NCBI GenBank assembly: GCA_963733265.1
Contig: CAVTCF010000006.1
Location: 1-64,000, forward strand
DNA from: PALSA-1006 sp963733265
Lineage (GTDB): Bacteria > Pseudomonadota > Gammaproteobacteria > Burkholderiales > Gallionellaceae
Direction of reading: 5' to 3'
DNA: 64,000 nt
Below, piece after piece: positions 18,110-27,033 of this stretch. The first letter of the stretch is position 1, and each line of letters opens with the position of its first letter. The translations under genes were made by a program, and so were the position numbers. The notes under the pieces are model-generated. The model made no database searches and had not been told where the DNA came from. It worked only from the letters and a program-made list of their open reading frames with translations.

Positions 18110-18116
18110 TAACTTC

Positions 18117-18419
18117 ATGGAAAAGCGCGCGCCTCACTATAAATTGCAAGAAGTATTAGCCATTGTGTCTGCGCACGGGTTGGGTGTATTTACCGCAACC
18201 GCCGCTTTCAATGCCGCAGCGATGGGGTTAAGTGAAGATCAGGTAATCGCGGTGGTGATGTCAATCACCCGTGCGATGTTTTACAAGAGCATGACAACAA
18301 CCAACGACAGTAGAAAGTGGCAAGACGTGTATCACGTCCCTTGTCAAAATGGCAAAGCTGCCTATATCAAGCTGACGTTGCAGGAGGGTGTGGTCGTGAT
18401 TCAATTTAAGGAGAAATAA
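18117..18419 (+). CDS. mqsR: MqsR toxin (mRNA interferase)
   Basis: MqsR is a RelE/YoeB-fold ribosome-independent RNase that cuts mRNA, in E. coli mainly at GCU. The protein has 100 aa from ATG 18117 (MEKRAPHYKL). An upstream in-frame start would place coding sequence across the operator and is rejected. The catalytic residues known from E. coli MqsR appear conserved: Lys in FYKSM, Gln in WQDVY, Tyr in AYIKL and Lys in the terminal FKEK. No Shine-Dalgarno precedes the ATG, so translation may be leaderless. The antitoxin gene follows after 3 bp. Confidence 0.92.
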   Translation: MEKRAPHYKLQEVLAIVSAHGLGVFTATAAFNAAAMGLSEDQVIAVVMSITRAMFYKSMTTTNDSRKWQDVYHVPCQNGKAAYIKLTLQEGVVVIQFKEK

Positions 18420-18422
18420 GTC

Positions 18423-18827
18423 ATGAGCGAAAGACAATGTGGCAGTTGCGGTGCTGCCGGAATGGTGCGCGAAGTCCGTGACGTTGCGCGTGATTTTCGT
18501 GGGCAAACGGTGACCATTGCAGCAGTGGATGGTTGGCACTGCCCAACCTGCGGGGAAGTTGAGTTTGCCAGTAAAGCGGCGGCAAAGCATTTTTTTGCCA
18601 AGGCTCAAAATGAGCAACAGACAATCATCCAAAGTGAGGCTGAGCGGGTACGCCAATGGCGCAAGCATTTGGGACTGACGCAAAAACGCGCGGCAGACTT
18701 GTTCGGCGGAGGTATCAATGCGTTTTCTGAATACGAACGAGGCAAGACGCAACCGTCTAAATCGACGGTGCTTTTGCTCAAGCTGCTCGACAAACATCCC
18801 GAGTTACTGAAAGAAATTGGAGCTTGA
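18423..18827 (+). CDS. mqsA: MqsA antitoxin (zinc/HTH)
   Basis: The protein has 134 aa. The N-terminal zinc domain has CGSC (Cys6, Cys9) and HCPTCGE, and binds the toxin. The C-terminal XRE-type HTH (LGLTQKRAADLFGGGINAFSEYERGKTQPS) binds the operator and represses mqsRA. The start has a strong AAGGAG, unlike mqsR, which would favour antitoxin excess. In E. coli MqsA the recognition helix reads NAFSRYEKG; here the Arg is Glu (NAFSEYERG), consistent with a different operator sequence. Confidence 0.92.
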   Translation: MSERQCGSCGAAGMVREVRDVARDFRGQTVTIAAVDGWHCPTCGEVEFASKAAAKHFFAKAQNEQQTIIQSEAERVRQWRKHLGLTQKRAADLFGGGINAFSEYERGKTQPSKSTVLLLKLLDKHPELLKEIGA

Positions 18828-19000
18828 TCTGGCCGGTGAATGATTGATAATTTGTTGGAATGTTAGACGTGACCCCATGCTTTCTGTCCAGATGGTTCAG
18901 TCCAACAAGGTTTATCCGCCGCCGATAGGTTGCGGGGTAAACAAGCTTGGTGAGGGCGGCAGATCAACGCTATTCATTAGATTTCTCGGAGCGGGCCATT

Positions 19001-19483
19001 GTGAAACCAGCGATTATTCAAACATCTGATAGTGACAAAGTTCTGAGTTCAATCATCTCGTGCATTACTGACATCGAGTGCTCAGAATATTTTTCAAGCC
19101 ATATCGGTAATTCTCAATCCGAGCAAAAAAGGATTGTTGCTAGTTTCCAGGCTGCTGTAAAATCTAAACTTGCAGATACAATGCCAAGAATAAAATGGAG
19201 CATGGAGCATTGCCCCAGTAAAAATCGCGATTCCATCGATATCTTCGGAGATGGAAATGGATTTGTCGTGGCAATTGAGTTGGACAAAAACCGTGCTGAT
19301 CAAGTTGCCAAGAAGTTTGTTTCAAGAATGGCAATACTTCCTCCAACTAAAATTTATTTCATCTCACTTTGCTATCCAGGCACAGAAAACATGAGCAAGC
19401 CAGAGTGCGGAAAGTACTTCAGCTATTGTTCGACGTTGGCTCTCAGAATGGGTAATCACTATGCCGGTTTCATCATCGAGTAG
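19001..19483 (+). CDS. Unknown protein, possible PD-(D/E)XK nuclease fold
   Basis: The protein has 160 aa from GTG 19001, with GGAGCGG about 8 bases upstream. Longer in-frame starts (18947, 18950) lack such a site. The middle part reads DSIDIFGDG then FVVAIELDKNRADQVAKKF, an Asp followed about 14 residues later by E-x-D/K, which resembles a PD-(D/E)XK core. No other domain is recognised. It follows mqsA by 173 bp on the same strand but has no visible link to it. Function is not assigned. Confidence 0.55.
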   Translation: MKPAIIQTSDSDKVLSSIISCITDIECSEYFSSHIGNSQSEQKRIVASFQAAVKSKLADTMPRIKWSMEHCPSKNRDSIDIFGDGNGFVVAIELDKNRADQVAKKFVSRMAILPPTKIYFISLCYPGTENMSKPECGKYFSYCSTLALRMGNHYAGFIIE

Positions 19484-19598
19484 AAATCTAACGAGTATGG
19501 TTAAGCATCATGGTGTCCTTTATGCATAACGCTAATTTCAGTATGTGAAAGCAACATCAGCTCTCGCCCAAAAAAGCTGGGAATTGAACCAATTGAGA

Positions 19599-20651
19599 TT
19601 AAAACTTTGCCTCTAATTTTTTACAATTCATAACAGAATGGTCAATCATCAGGTAGCCGTTCTTTTCTTTTGGGCTACCCGATATTGGACCTGTCATAGG
19701 TGAATATACAACCCAATCTACATCTGAATTGGTTCTGTCAATTTTTAGCACTTCATAATATGCTAAAAAATTATTCCCCTTGCCGTATTTTCGAAAAAAT
19801 GGACTTGGATGTTTCCAGTCTTTTAAAACAAAAATTAAATGGTCGTTTTCAGAATGCCAATCTCTTAAATATTCGCCACTTTTCACTTCGCAGTTATCTG
19901 AGTAAATGTATTCTGATTCTGATTGATTACATAGTGACAAAGTAATATCTGGAGAATGTCCGCCCCCCTTTACCAGAATGCTATTTTCAATTATTTCAAA
20001 AACTTGATGAGTATTTTCATTATCATAAATATTGTTACCTTTTTTCAACTTATCTGGAATGCCCTGAACTGTGTTTGGACCCTCGCAAGATAAAATGATA
20101 CTTTTGATTTCTGATGCTACTGCTTTTGCCGTTCCACTAAGTTCTTTAAGTTTATCTACAACTTGTGCCGGACTACACCCCTCGCATGGCAATGATTCAG
20201 AGTACACAACTTTATTATCAAAGATATTCTGGATGCTCAATGCCAAGAAATAATTTCCACCTTGCTTGGTGACATTGGCAGTAGCTATCAATTCAGACTG
20301 AAATGCTTCTGCTATATTCTGCATACAACGAGTTTCATCACATTCGGTATGATTTGGATTTCTTGTTTCTTTCATGAATATCTCATGAGCTTTTTGTGCA
20401 ACTCGCTCACCTGAGAAAACGTCATACTTTTGCTGCAAACCTTTAACGAGTGCAGTCTCCATCGCGCCAGTCAAACTCCTATCTTCATCTGGCACACGTA
20501 GAGGCATAAGAACGAGGTGTTCTTTTGTAGGCTTTTCTGACTTTTGCTTCCCGTTGGTTACGGCATCAGAATGTAGTGATATGGTACTCAAGCAAAATGT
20601 CGCAATGAATATGACGAAAATTTTATGCAGTTGATATTTTGGAAAGTTCAC
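19599..20651 (-). CDS. Exported protein of unknown function
   Basis: The protein has 350 aa with an N-terminal signal peptide (hydrophobic residues 10-26, cleavage probably near SDA). The first half (LMPLRVPDEDRSLTGAMETALVKGLQQKYDVFSGERV, then TECDETRCMQNIAEAF and ATANVTKQGGNYFLALSI) resembles periplasmic domains that precede curli- or TolB-like assembly factors. The second half is unrecognised. It contains paired cysteines (ECDETRC, CEGC). It lies 82 bp downstream of the Sel1 gene on the same strand and may be co-transcribed. Confidence 0.7.
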   Translation of the reverse strand: MNFPKYQLHKIFVIFIATFCLSTISLHSDAVTNGKQKSEKPTKEHLVLMPLRVPDEDRSLTGAMETALVKGLQQKYDVFSGERVAQKAHEIFMKETRNPNHTECDETRCMQNIAEAFQSELIATANVTKQGGNYFLALSIQNIFDNKVVYSESLPCEGCSPAQVVDKLKELSGTAKAVASEIKSIILSCEGPNTVQGIPDKLKKGNNIYDNENTHQVFEIIENSILVKGGGHSPDITLSLCNQSESEYIYSDNCEVKSGEYLRDWHSENDHLIFVLKDWKHPSPFFRKYGKGNNFLAYYEVLKIDRTNSDVDWVVYSPMTGPISGSPKEKNGYLMIDHSVMNCKKLEAKF

Positions 20652-20732
20652 CTGTTTTAGCTTTCTGATATTTTAATGCTTCTATTTCGAGTCTGGCTTC
20701 GAATCAGTTTGAGCATAATGTTTGGGCTGTAA

Positions 20733-21296
20733 TCAAACTGATTCAGCGTCATCGGGCGATAGAATATTTTTGTCCGAATCCAAATACTCAAGGTTAAACT
20801 GGGCTTCCCGGTGCCCTTGATCAGCTGCCTTTTTATACCACTTTTTTGCCTCATGTATATCTCGAGGAACTCCAAATCCGTTATCGTACATTTCCCCGAG
20901 ATTGTTTTGCGCAATATCATACCCTTGCTCTGCTGCCAGCCTATACCATTTCATCGCTTCATTATAATCTTGAGCGACACCATGTCCATTGGCATACATA
21001 GCACCAAGATTATTTTGTGCCTTAGCAAAACCCTGTTCCGCAGCAAGTCGATTCCACTTTAATGCTTTCTTATAATCTTGTTGGACACCTTGGCCTTTGC
21101 GATACATCACTGCAAGTTTAAATCTTGCGAATGCATCACCATTCTCCGCAAGCGGAATAAACAACCGTGCCGCACCCACATAGTTACCCGTTTCGAATTC
21201 ACGCTTTGCATCAGACAATGGATCAGCAATTGCTGGCTCTGAAGAAAAAAGCAAATATATACAAAAAAGAAATAACAATTTTGGTGATCTACTCAT
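20733..21296 (-). CDS. Sel1-repeat protein, secreted
   Basis: The protein has 187 aa from ATG 21296, with GAGGAG 7 bases upstream; an in-frame start 15 bases earlier has no such site. A signal peptide (to about residue 25, ending AIA) is followed by about three and a half Sel1 repeats of 36 residues, for example AKAQNNLGAMYANGHGVAQDYNEAMKWYRLAAEQGY. Such alpha-solenoids mediate protein interactions in the periplasm or at the envelope. The partner is unknown. Confidence 0.88.
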   Translation of the reverse strand: MSRSPKLLFLFCIYLLFSSEPAIADPLSDAKREFETGNYVGAARLFIPLAENGDAFARFKLAVMYRKGQGVQQDYKKALKWNRLAAEQGFAKAQNNLGAMYANGHGVAQDYNEAMKWYRLAAEQGYDIAQNNLGEMYDNGFGVPRDIHEAKKWYKKAADQGHREAQFNLEYLDSDKNILSPDDAESV

Positions 21297-21951
21297 TCTT
21301 GTTCTCCTCAAACTGATGTCTCAGTTATTCAACAGCATAGAGTGTGCCAATAGATTGAAAAATCGTTCAGGGCAGCACTGATATTGATGAGGATAAAGAA
21401 ATTGAGATAGCTAATGCAGTTATTGTTCGTTTTCTTGACAAAATTTTGTCGCTAATCTATGTGGAAATGACAATTTGCGGCAAATTATGTGATATCCGGT
21501 TTATGACATATCGAAATGCATTATTTTTTTGCTTCTTGCTAGTCGAGTTTGAAGGGGAAAGTTAATTAAAATTTGAATGATGACGCAGTTCAGGCTTTGG
21601 CACGAAGGAATTGTAGCAACCTGCGATCTCGATGGAAGAAAGCGGCCATTCGTGAACGGCAGTAGATGGCCGATAGTGACTATTTTGCATTGTACACATT
21701 CAATGTCTCAAGCTGAAAGTACAGCGGCCACTCATTTTAAATTCCACTTTCGGCGGCAGGTAACCCAAAGAAGTAATATGCTTTGGCGAATTGCTTGCCG
21801 GAACGCGGTCGTTAGTGAAGTGCCTCTGTCAAGACGATGCAAAGTTCAAATTTGAATGATTTGTTGCAACACTGAATTTCTATTCAACTCGTGTTATTAA
21901 CTGCCAGATTGAGGTCGTTGGCAGCAAGCTGCATGCGATTATCTTGGTCAT
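21297..21951. other. 655-bp stretch without a convincing gene
   Basis: An open frame at 21577-21855 on the plus strand has unnatural composition and no ribosome-binding site, so it is not called. Two related fragments containing GCGGCCA (about 21642 and 21724) suggest remnants of a repeat. Nothing else was seen. Confidence 0.5.
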
Positions 21952-22233
21952 TCATCGCCCCCCCCCCGACTTTACCTTGTTTGCCGCCATAGAACGTTCT
22001 AAAGACCTTGCAGCAGCCGCTTCCCATGCTTCCAGAGCTTTTACCTCGGCAGCCTTAACCGCGTCGGCAGCTACTTCCGCTGCATGCAATAGAAGTTCGG
22101 CAGCCACTCCCGCTGCTTTGAGATTGACTGCTTCTCTTGCCTTTTCTACTGCGTGGAATGCGGCAAGCCGAACAGCTTCTGCACGCAATAATGCCTCTTC
22201 TGCTGCAGCAAGTGTTTCATGAACTTCTTTCAC
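21952..22233 (-). CDS. Small alanine-rich coiled-coil protein
   Basis: The protein has 93 aa, almost entirely helical with heptad-like Ala, Glu and Leu (ETLAAAEEALLRAEAVRLAAFHAVEKAREAV). No signal peptide. The 3' end runs through ten consecutive G on the coding strand (plus-strand C tract 21958-21967), giving a C-terminus GGGR. Slippage in this tract would change only the last residues and the stop. The opposite strand is also open, so coding on this strand is favoured only by the natural coiled-coil character. Confidence 0.5.
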   Translation of the reverse strand: MKEVHETLAAAEEALLRAEAVRLAAFHAVEKAREAVNLKAAGVAAELLLHAAEVAADAVKAAEVKALEAWEAAAARSLERSMAANKVKSGGGR

Positions 22234-22524
22234 AATATCACCTGATTATTTAAGGTTAGGCGCAAATACATAAGGTGCATTTTGCATGCTTCATCTTGCT
22301 CTTATTCAGGAATAAATGTTACTTATCTGAGCAAATAAGAAGTAAGGAACGATGTGCCGTAAATGACACTTCTCGGCAACGTCTTGTGTATAACAGCTTG
22401 CCATGAAGCTGACGCTCTCGAATATTCACTTATGGCCGGACTGAGACTCATGGTCATTTATGACTTCAGCGACTCTTATGTACAGCTAAGCTGTCCTTCA
22501 TTGTTTTTCAGCCAGTAACATCGC

Positions 22525-22827
22525 TCAAGACAATTTCAAATTGACCCGTGAGGGTTTTCTACCTGGTGCAGCCTTCGGAATAAATCCGCTAATTCGACAG
22601 CTCATACTCTCTATTGGCTTACCTTTAATATAGCGAGTCGTTTGACACACCATCACTTCATTGTTTGCAGCAAGAACATTCAACTGAACACGAATTTCTT
22701 CAACCGTGAGACCCGTGGCCTCGGCAATCTCCATATCGAATTTTTCGCCATGTGATTTAAGATACTCAAGAATAGGGCTCATTTGAAATGGAGAGTTATG
22801 GAGGCCGGATTTTGTCCTGCCTTTCAT
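22525..22827 (-). CDS. Small winged-helix DNA-binding-like protein
   Basis: The protein has 100 aa. The region MSPILEYLKSHGEKFDMEIAEATGLTVEEIRVQLNVLAANNEVMVCQTTRYIKG is a winged helix-turn-helix pattern. A start at the internal Met (22782) is possible. It begins 8 bp after the HU gene stop on the same strand and is probably co-transcribed with it. No named family was recognised. The 291 bp downstream (22234-22524) hold no gene. Confidence 0.6.
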   Translation of the reverse strand: MKGRTKSGLHNSPFQMSPILEYLKSHGEKFDMEIAEATGLTVEEIRVQLNVLAANNEVMVCQTTRYIKGKPIESMSCRISGFIPKAAPGRKPSRVNLKLS

Positions 22828-22835
22828 TACTAAAA

Positions 22836-23120
22836 TTACTTCTTCACGCCATTCACAGCAGCCTTCAACGAGGCTCCCGCTTTGAATGCCGGAACTTTAG
22901 ATGCCTTGATTTTGATTGCTGCACCTGTCGCAGGGTTACGTCCAGAGCGTGCGGCACGTTTGCGCACTTCAAATGAACCGAAACCGACTAAGGAAATGTT
23001 GCCGCCTTTCTTTAGCGTTTCGGTGATAATTTCGATCAGTGCAGCGATGTTGCGATCAGCACCTGCTTTTGTATTGTCTGTTTTTGCTGCCAGCGCTTCG
23101 ATAAGTTCTTGACGATTCAT
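22836..23120 (-). CDS. HU-type nucleoid DNA-binding protein
   Basis: The protein has 94 aa, the family's usual length. Motifs are MNRQELIEALAAKT, GFGSFEVRKRAARSGRNPATG (DNA-binding arm) and the terminal FKAGASLKAAVN. It dimerises and bends DNA non-specifically. HU rather than IHF is preferred because the arm reads GRNPATG and no IHF-specific N-terminus is present. Upstream of 23120 there is no coding DNA for 220 bp. Confidence 0.93.
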   Translation of the reverse strand: MNRQELIEALAAKTDNTKAGADRNIAALIEIITETLKKGGNISLVGFGSFEVRKRAARSGRNPATGAAIKIKASKVPAFKAGASLKAAVNGVKK

Positions 23121-23340
23121 TTTGTTCGATTCCCCAATTTAAATATATTGATTATAGAAAAGATTCCGGTTGAGATTGTTATAGATATTCCAGCTGGTTG
23201 CAATAGGAAGTTGAAATTAGAAACATGCAGCACACAAATGTGCTTAGCTCAAGGGATCGACATTACTGCTCATGCAGGTCCATCGTTGCAGCCTCTGGTC
23301 AATATACTGTTAAACTTATATTGCCTTATCGCGTTTAATA

Positions 23341-23553
23341 TTACCAATCATCATTACAGATATCGATATGGGTATCATCATCTGTATGATAAATATTCAT
23401 TGGTAAATAACTATAAACAGGATCAGTCAAGTAATCGTCAATATGGCGACGCTTGATGATGTCAGTTTCATCATCTGTTTTTCCCTTATTCGACATGATG
23501 ACGGCAGCAATAAATATGACTCCCAATAAAAAACCCATTGCGTCTGATAACAT
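23341..23553 (-). CDS. Small single-TM protein, unknown
   Basis: The protein has 70 aa with one hydrophobic N-terminal helix (FLLGVIFIAAVIM) and an acidic, His-rich tail (HTDDDTHIDICNDDW). AAGGA lies about 9 bases before the ATG. It follows the gene at 23570-23836 by 16 bp and is probably in the same transcript. No family recognised. Confidence 0.55.
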   Translation of the reverse strand: MLSDAMGFLLGVIFIAAVIMSNKGKTDDETDIIKRRHIDDYLTDPVYSYLPMNIYHTDDDTHIDICNDDW

Positions 23554-23569
23554 AAATCAATGTCCTTGG

Positions 23570-23836
23570 TTATTTGCGCAACAATAATGTGTTTTCTTTT
23601 ACATTGCTCAGGGCAGATTTCAGTTCATTTGATTTATTTTGAACTGTCAGTGCGAAATGCTTTGCCCCTTGCTTGACATCTTCACTTACTGGCTGATGGC
23701 TGGACATCACTGATGTCATCGCATGAATTAAAAATGAATTCATGCTATGAAGTTCTGCATACTCATCGACCAGTTGAATAATTGATTTAACGTTCAATGG
23801 TTCCACATCTGACTCATTACGCTCAAACAAGCTCAT
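23570..23836 (-). CDS. Small soluble protein, unknown
   Basis: The protein has 88 aa, predicted all-helical, no signal peptide. It contains SIIQLVDEYAELHSMNSFLIHAMTSVMSSHQPVS. A run of G precedes the ATG as a possible ribosome-binding site. It is the upstream gene of a two-gene unit with 23341-23553. No family recognised. Confidence 0.55.
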   Translation of the reverse strand: MSLFERNESDVEPLNVKSIIQLVDEYAELHSMNSFLIHAMTSVMSSHQPVSEDVKQGAKHFALTVQNKSNELKSALSNVKENTLLLRK

Positions 23837-23994
23837 GTGACCCCCCGTGTTGAGTGGAATTTTTAGTCTTGATTGGATAAATTTTGATTTTCATACTCAT
23901 TCTCCGCTTTAGATGTGCAAGATAGCAAAACCGGCCCATCTGCCGAAGAACAATTTGATGAATATCGAAATTGAATATACACGATGAAATAAAA

Positions 23995-24015
23995 CGCCAG
24001 CTATATAAGCTGGCG
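23995..24015 (-). terminator. Intrinsic terminator of the outer-membrane barrel gene
   Basis: CGCCAGCT (23995-24002) and AGCTGGCG (24008-24015) pair around ATATA. On the minus strand the stem is followed by TTTTATTT. It lies 51 bp after the stop of the gene at 24066. Confidence 0.85.
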
Positions 24016-24065
24016 CTTGCCCATATTCGTTCAACATACGGTTGATAACGATCAACCCTTCTTGG

Positions 24066-24659
24066 TTAGAATCGGAACATGGGGCCTATCAACAGCATAT
24101 TGCTTCGCGTATAGCCTGAATCGTATGTTTCAAAACCGACTCGCAAACCATTTGGAAGAGATCGCCCCAGATCAATACCGAAACCAATTTTGACAGCACT
24201 TTGGCTATAGGACGCCGCACCACCCGCACCGTTAGAGGCAGACAGCGTCGTTCCCATGCTACCGTAACCAATAAGGCCATAGACATCAAAATCTTTTGCA
24301 ACAGGATAGAAGCCTAGGACATCCAATGTATAGGCTGTCGTGCCAACATTAGCAGCGCCTGCTGTAGCGCCGCCGTTAAAAGCAACGTCACCCTCAATTG
24401 CCACATATCGATTGATGTCATAAACAAGTTGCCCAGCCAATCCATACAATGTCGAGGTACTCAAATTCGGCATATTGCCTGTTGCGCTTGCTTGACCTAA
24501 AGCCAAATCAAATCCGTAACGCCAGCCTTTTACTTCGGCAGAAACAGTTGAATCAGCACTAGATGTTGCAGGAACGTCCCCTGGCGATGTTTCGGCCAAT
24601 GCTGTGCCCGAAATCCAAAGTAAACAGGTTGCCAACATTCCAATCATCATTTTCTTCAT
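24066..24659 (-). CDS. Outer-membrane beta-barrel protein (OmpA-like/opacity type)
   Basis: The protein has 197 aa from ATG 24659, chosen because AAGGAA is 7 bases upstream and a clean signal peptide (MKKMMIGMLATCLLWISGTALA) follows. Amphipathic strands with alternating aromatic residues fill the mature part, for example WRYGFDLALG, YGLAGQLVYDINRYVAIEGDVAF and DVYGLIGYGSMG. The terminal residue is Phe (GPMFRF), as required for barrel insertion. About eight strands are expected. No periplasmic peptidoglycan domain follows. Confidence 0.82.
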   Translation of the reverse strand: MKKMMIGMLATCLLWISGTALAETSPGDVPATSSADSTVSAEVKGWRYGFDLALGQASATGNMPNLSTSTLYGLAGQLVYDINRYVAIEGDVAFNGGATAGAANVGTTAYTLDVLGFYPVAKDFDVYGLIGYGSMGTTLSASNGAGGAASYSQSAVKIGFGIDLGRSLPNGLRVGFETYDSGYTRSNMLLIGPMFRF

Positions 24660-24759
24660 TAAACTTTCCTTTATATCAATACCCAAAACGGCAATTGTGT
24701 TTTAACAATCGACACTAATCTCAAGAATTAAAACCGAGAAATCAAGCTATCTGATCATC

Positions 24760-25380
24760 TTATGGATTAATCTGCTCTTTTCCGTCGACTTTGTGACTGA
24801 CATTGGTTACAACGTTGTTCTGGTCTAACGTAACAATGAACAAGTGGCTCCATGTGGGAGACACCAGTGGCGCATATCGAGAATAGGTGTAGGCGTAAAC
24901 AATGCCACTGCCGAGCTTGTCAGCGACCAACGGGTATCGAATATTGCCAGACGGTTTGCCCATGATGGCAACCACCTGATCTTTGGTTTGCCCCTTATGG
25001 ATTTGGGGTATTTTCTTCACGTCAAATTCAGTCTTTTCTTCATCCACCGTACTATTAAACTCTTCACCAATTAATATATCGTTGAAGAATGAAAACGTCA
25101 GCGTTCTGCGCGGGATGATCGATCCATAAAATCCATTAAAGCTGGGTGCGCCAATGTATGTGACCAGATTGATCTTTTCATTGTTGATTACTACATCATT
25201 TTGACGAATTGGATTAACGCCGGTGACTTGTTTTTCAACTTCTGCCGGTTTTGATTTCCCAATCGTAAATGCATCCGGAGCCGGCCGAACAAAGTTGGAC
25301 GAGCATCCGGTTATCATTCCTGAACCAATTACACATACTACCGCTACCATGGCACTTCGCATCATTTCTTTGTATTGCAT
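24760..25380 (-). CDS. Lipoprotein with BamE/SmpA-like motif
   Basis: The protein has 206 aa with lipobox ITGC (Cys at about residue 26). The C-terminal half has IHKGQTKDQVVAIMGKPSGNIRYP, the helix motif seen in SmpA/BamE-like lipoproteins, followed by beta strands (GIVYAYTYSRY). The N-terminal half has a possible second copy (FTIGKSKPAEVEKQVTGV). It is separated by 100 bp from the barrel gene on the same strand. Its exact role is unknown. Confidence 0.75.
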   Translation of the reverse strand: MQYKEMMRSAMVAVVCVIGSGMITGCSSNFVRPAPDAFTIGKSKPAEVEKQVTGVNPIRQNDVVINNEKINLVTYIGAPSFNGFYGSIIPRRTLTFSFFNDILIGEEFNSTVDEEKTEFDVKKIPQIHKGQTKDQVVAIMGKPSGNIRYPLVADKLGSGIVYAYTYSRYAPLVSPTWSHLFIVTLDQNNVVTNVSHKVDGKEQINP

Positions 25381-25422
25381 TTTCTACTCCTTCTGGTTAA
25401 ATAATTCGTAATCTAATTTTGC

Positions 25423-26166
25423 TCAATGAAGCTTTTTCAAATAAGTGCCTGTTGTAAAAAAGAGGCTGCTCCCATCCGTAGTAACACCCATTCCATCCGC
25501 CATACTTGGAACGGTTGTCACCGTGGCCGTTGCAATATCAATCCTTCGTCCAGGTAAACTACCGGATGCGCCCATTTGCACTACATAAAGTGTCGTGCCA
25601 TCGGTTGCGAGTGCACGAGGTGTCAGGGTGGCCGATGTCCCCACGCCATCTAACTGCCCAGACGTCGTCACCGAACCCGCAAATGAGTTCATTACGCCGG
25701 TCGCCAGATTGACCGTTTGAATTGAAAAGCCATTGATGATGTATAAGCGTGAACCGTCAGTTGTCATTTCAACAACCGGTACGGCAGTAAGTTGCGTTAT
25801 TGCGTTGCTACTCAGATTGATTTTCTTGATACCGCTGTAGTCCGCCACATAGAGATTCACACCATCGGTAGTCATTGCATTTGGATAACTAAACCCTGAC
25901 AGATAGGTACTTACGGTATTGGTTGCGAGGACAATTTTCTGTATGACGCCAGCTGCGTAATCTGCTACATATAAATTAGTCCCATCAGTCGTCATGGCGC
26001 GAGGTGTAGCGTTACTCAAAGCACCCGTTCCTAGCAGCAACGAATAAACCCCTGTGGCAGGATCAACCTTGTAGACGGATCTCGCCACAATATCGACCAG
26101 ATAAATGAACGTTCCGTCCGTGGCCACGGCCTCGGGGCCCGATAGTCCTGAAGAGACTGTGGTCAC
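25423..26166 (-). pseudogene. NHL-type beta-propeller protein, 5'-truncated
   Basis: Residues 1-247 form tandem repeats of about 40 residues with the signature TDGTNLYVADY or TDGSRLYIING, an NHL-like propeller. There is no signal peptide. The only start is a GTG at 26166, while propeller-like sequence (TLTGAV) continues upstream until an in-frame stop about 60 bp away. Such proteins are normally exported, so the 5' part seems lost. The loss lies next to the boundary where accessory DNA begins (about 26.2-26.5 kb). Confidence 0.65.
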
Positions 26167-26462
26167 GGCACCCGTTAAAGTGAGTGGATATCGTGCTCTC
26201 CGAGAAATTCCCGACGTTCCGGCTTACCAGTGACAAAATCAGTCTCGATTATTTGAAATGGCTTTTCCGATCAGGGCAACTCAATCGAATCGCGGAAGAC
26301 CAAATGACGGGTACCCGCAGGTAGAGGCGCGGGTCTCTAGTAAAGCAAAGTCCAGTACATCAAAGCAAAGTCAAACCCAGCCGTTAGAGAAGGGAATTAC
26401 TCCGGCAGTCAATTCAGGTGTAAATGCTGAATGGTTAGCAGGATATGAAACTGCTGAGAGTT

Positions 26463-26919
26463 GTAAACCTGCATCCCCGCGCACCGTCCACTGGCTTGCG
26501 CCCTGCATCGCCCGCTGGTTCGCGCAGAGACGGGCAAGGCGAGGCAATGCTTATTCGGTCGGCTACGCCGGTTTGGTTTGTTTTTGTGAGGCGTGGTCGC
26601 TGCGCGGTATCGTTCACAGCAGAAGTGCATTTTGCTTATCGCGGCAACGTCACGGTGCAGGCATGAACCAAGTGCGCCTTCACCGTCACGCCACCGCTGA
26701 CGTGTGCGGGTCGTGCGCGCCAACAAAAAAACCATGCCGGACAAAACCCCGGCACCGGCTTTTTCATTGCCACACACCACCCTAAGAGTCAGGCTTGGTC
26801 GCTGCGCGTTCTGTTTATTATCCCCGCCCACCCAGCCTGTCAGGCTGCGCGGGGTCGCGCTACGCTGCTCCTTTCCCGCTCATCCTGCCATGCTTCCCAT
26901 CCGCCCCAAGTGGCTCCCC
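26463..26919 (-). repeat. Large inverted repeat, copy A
   Basis: This 457-bp, G+C-rich sequence is repeated in inverse orientation at 58036-58491 with only scattered differences and nearly the same length. It is not clearly coding on either strand. The two copies face each other across 31 kb of accessory DNA. The 296 bp before it (26167-26462) hold no gene. Confidence 0.85.
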
Positions 26920-27033
26920 TCATTCAAAATGTGGAAGCGATGCAACAATGTGAATATATTTCGCAAGCCGTGCATGGTTTGATTGCCGTACCTTATAATT
27001 CCAACAATCAGAACGCAACAATCGGGGTAATGT

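Noticed and set aside
18051..18116. Longer N-terminus for MqsR
   Set aside because: It would run through the promoter and palindromic operator; MEKRAPH at 18117 matches the family start.
21577..21855. 92-aa plus-strand open frame
   Set aside because: Unnatural composition, no ribosome-binding site, and overlap with degenerate repeat fragments.
26258..26982. Open frames on both strands across the inverted repeat
   Set aside because: They have no ribosome-binding sites, have low-complexity basic composition, and are equally open in several frames. The same holds for 58123-59002.
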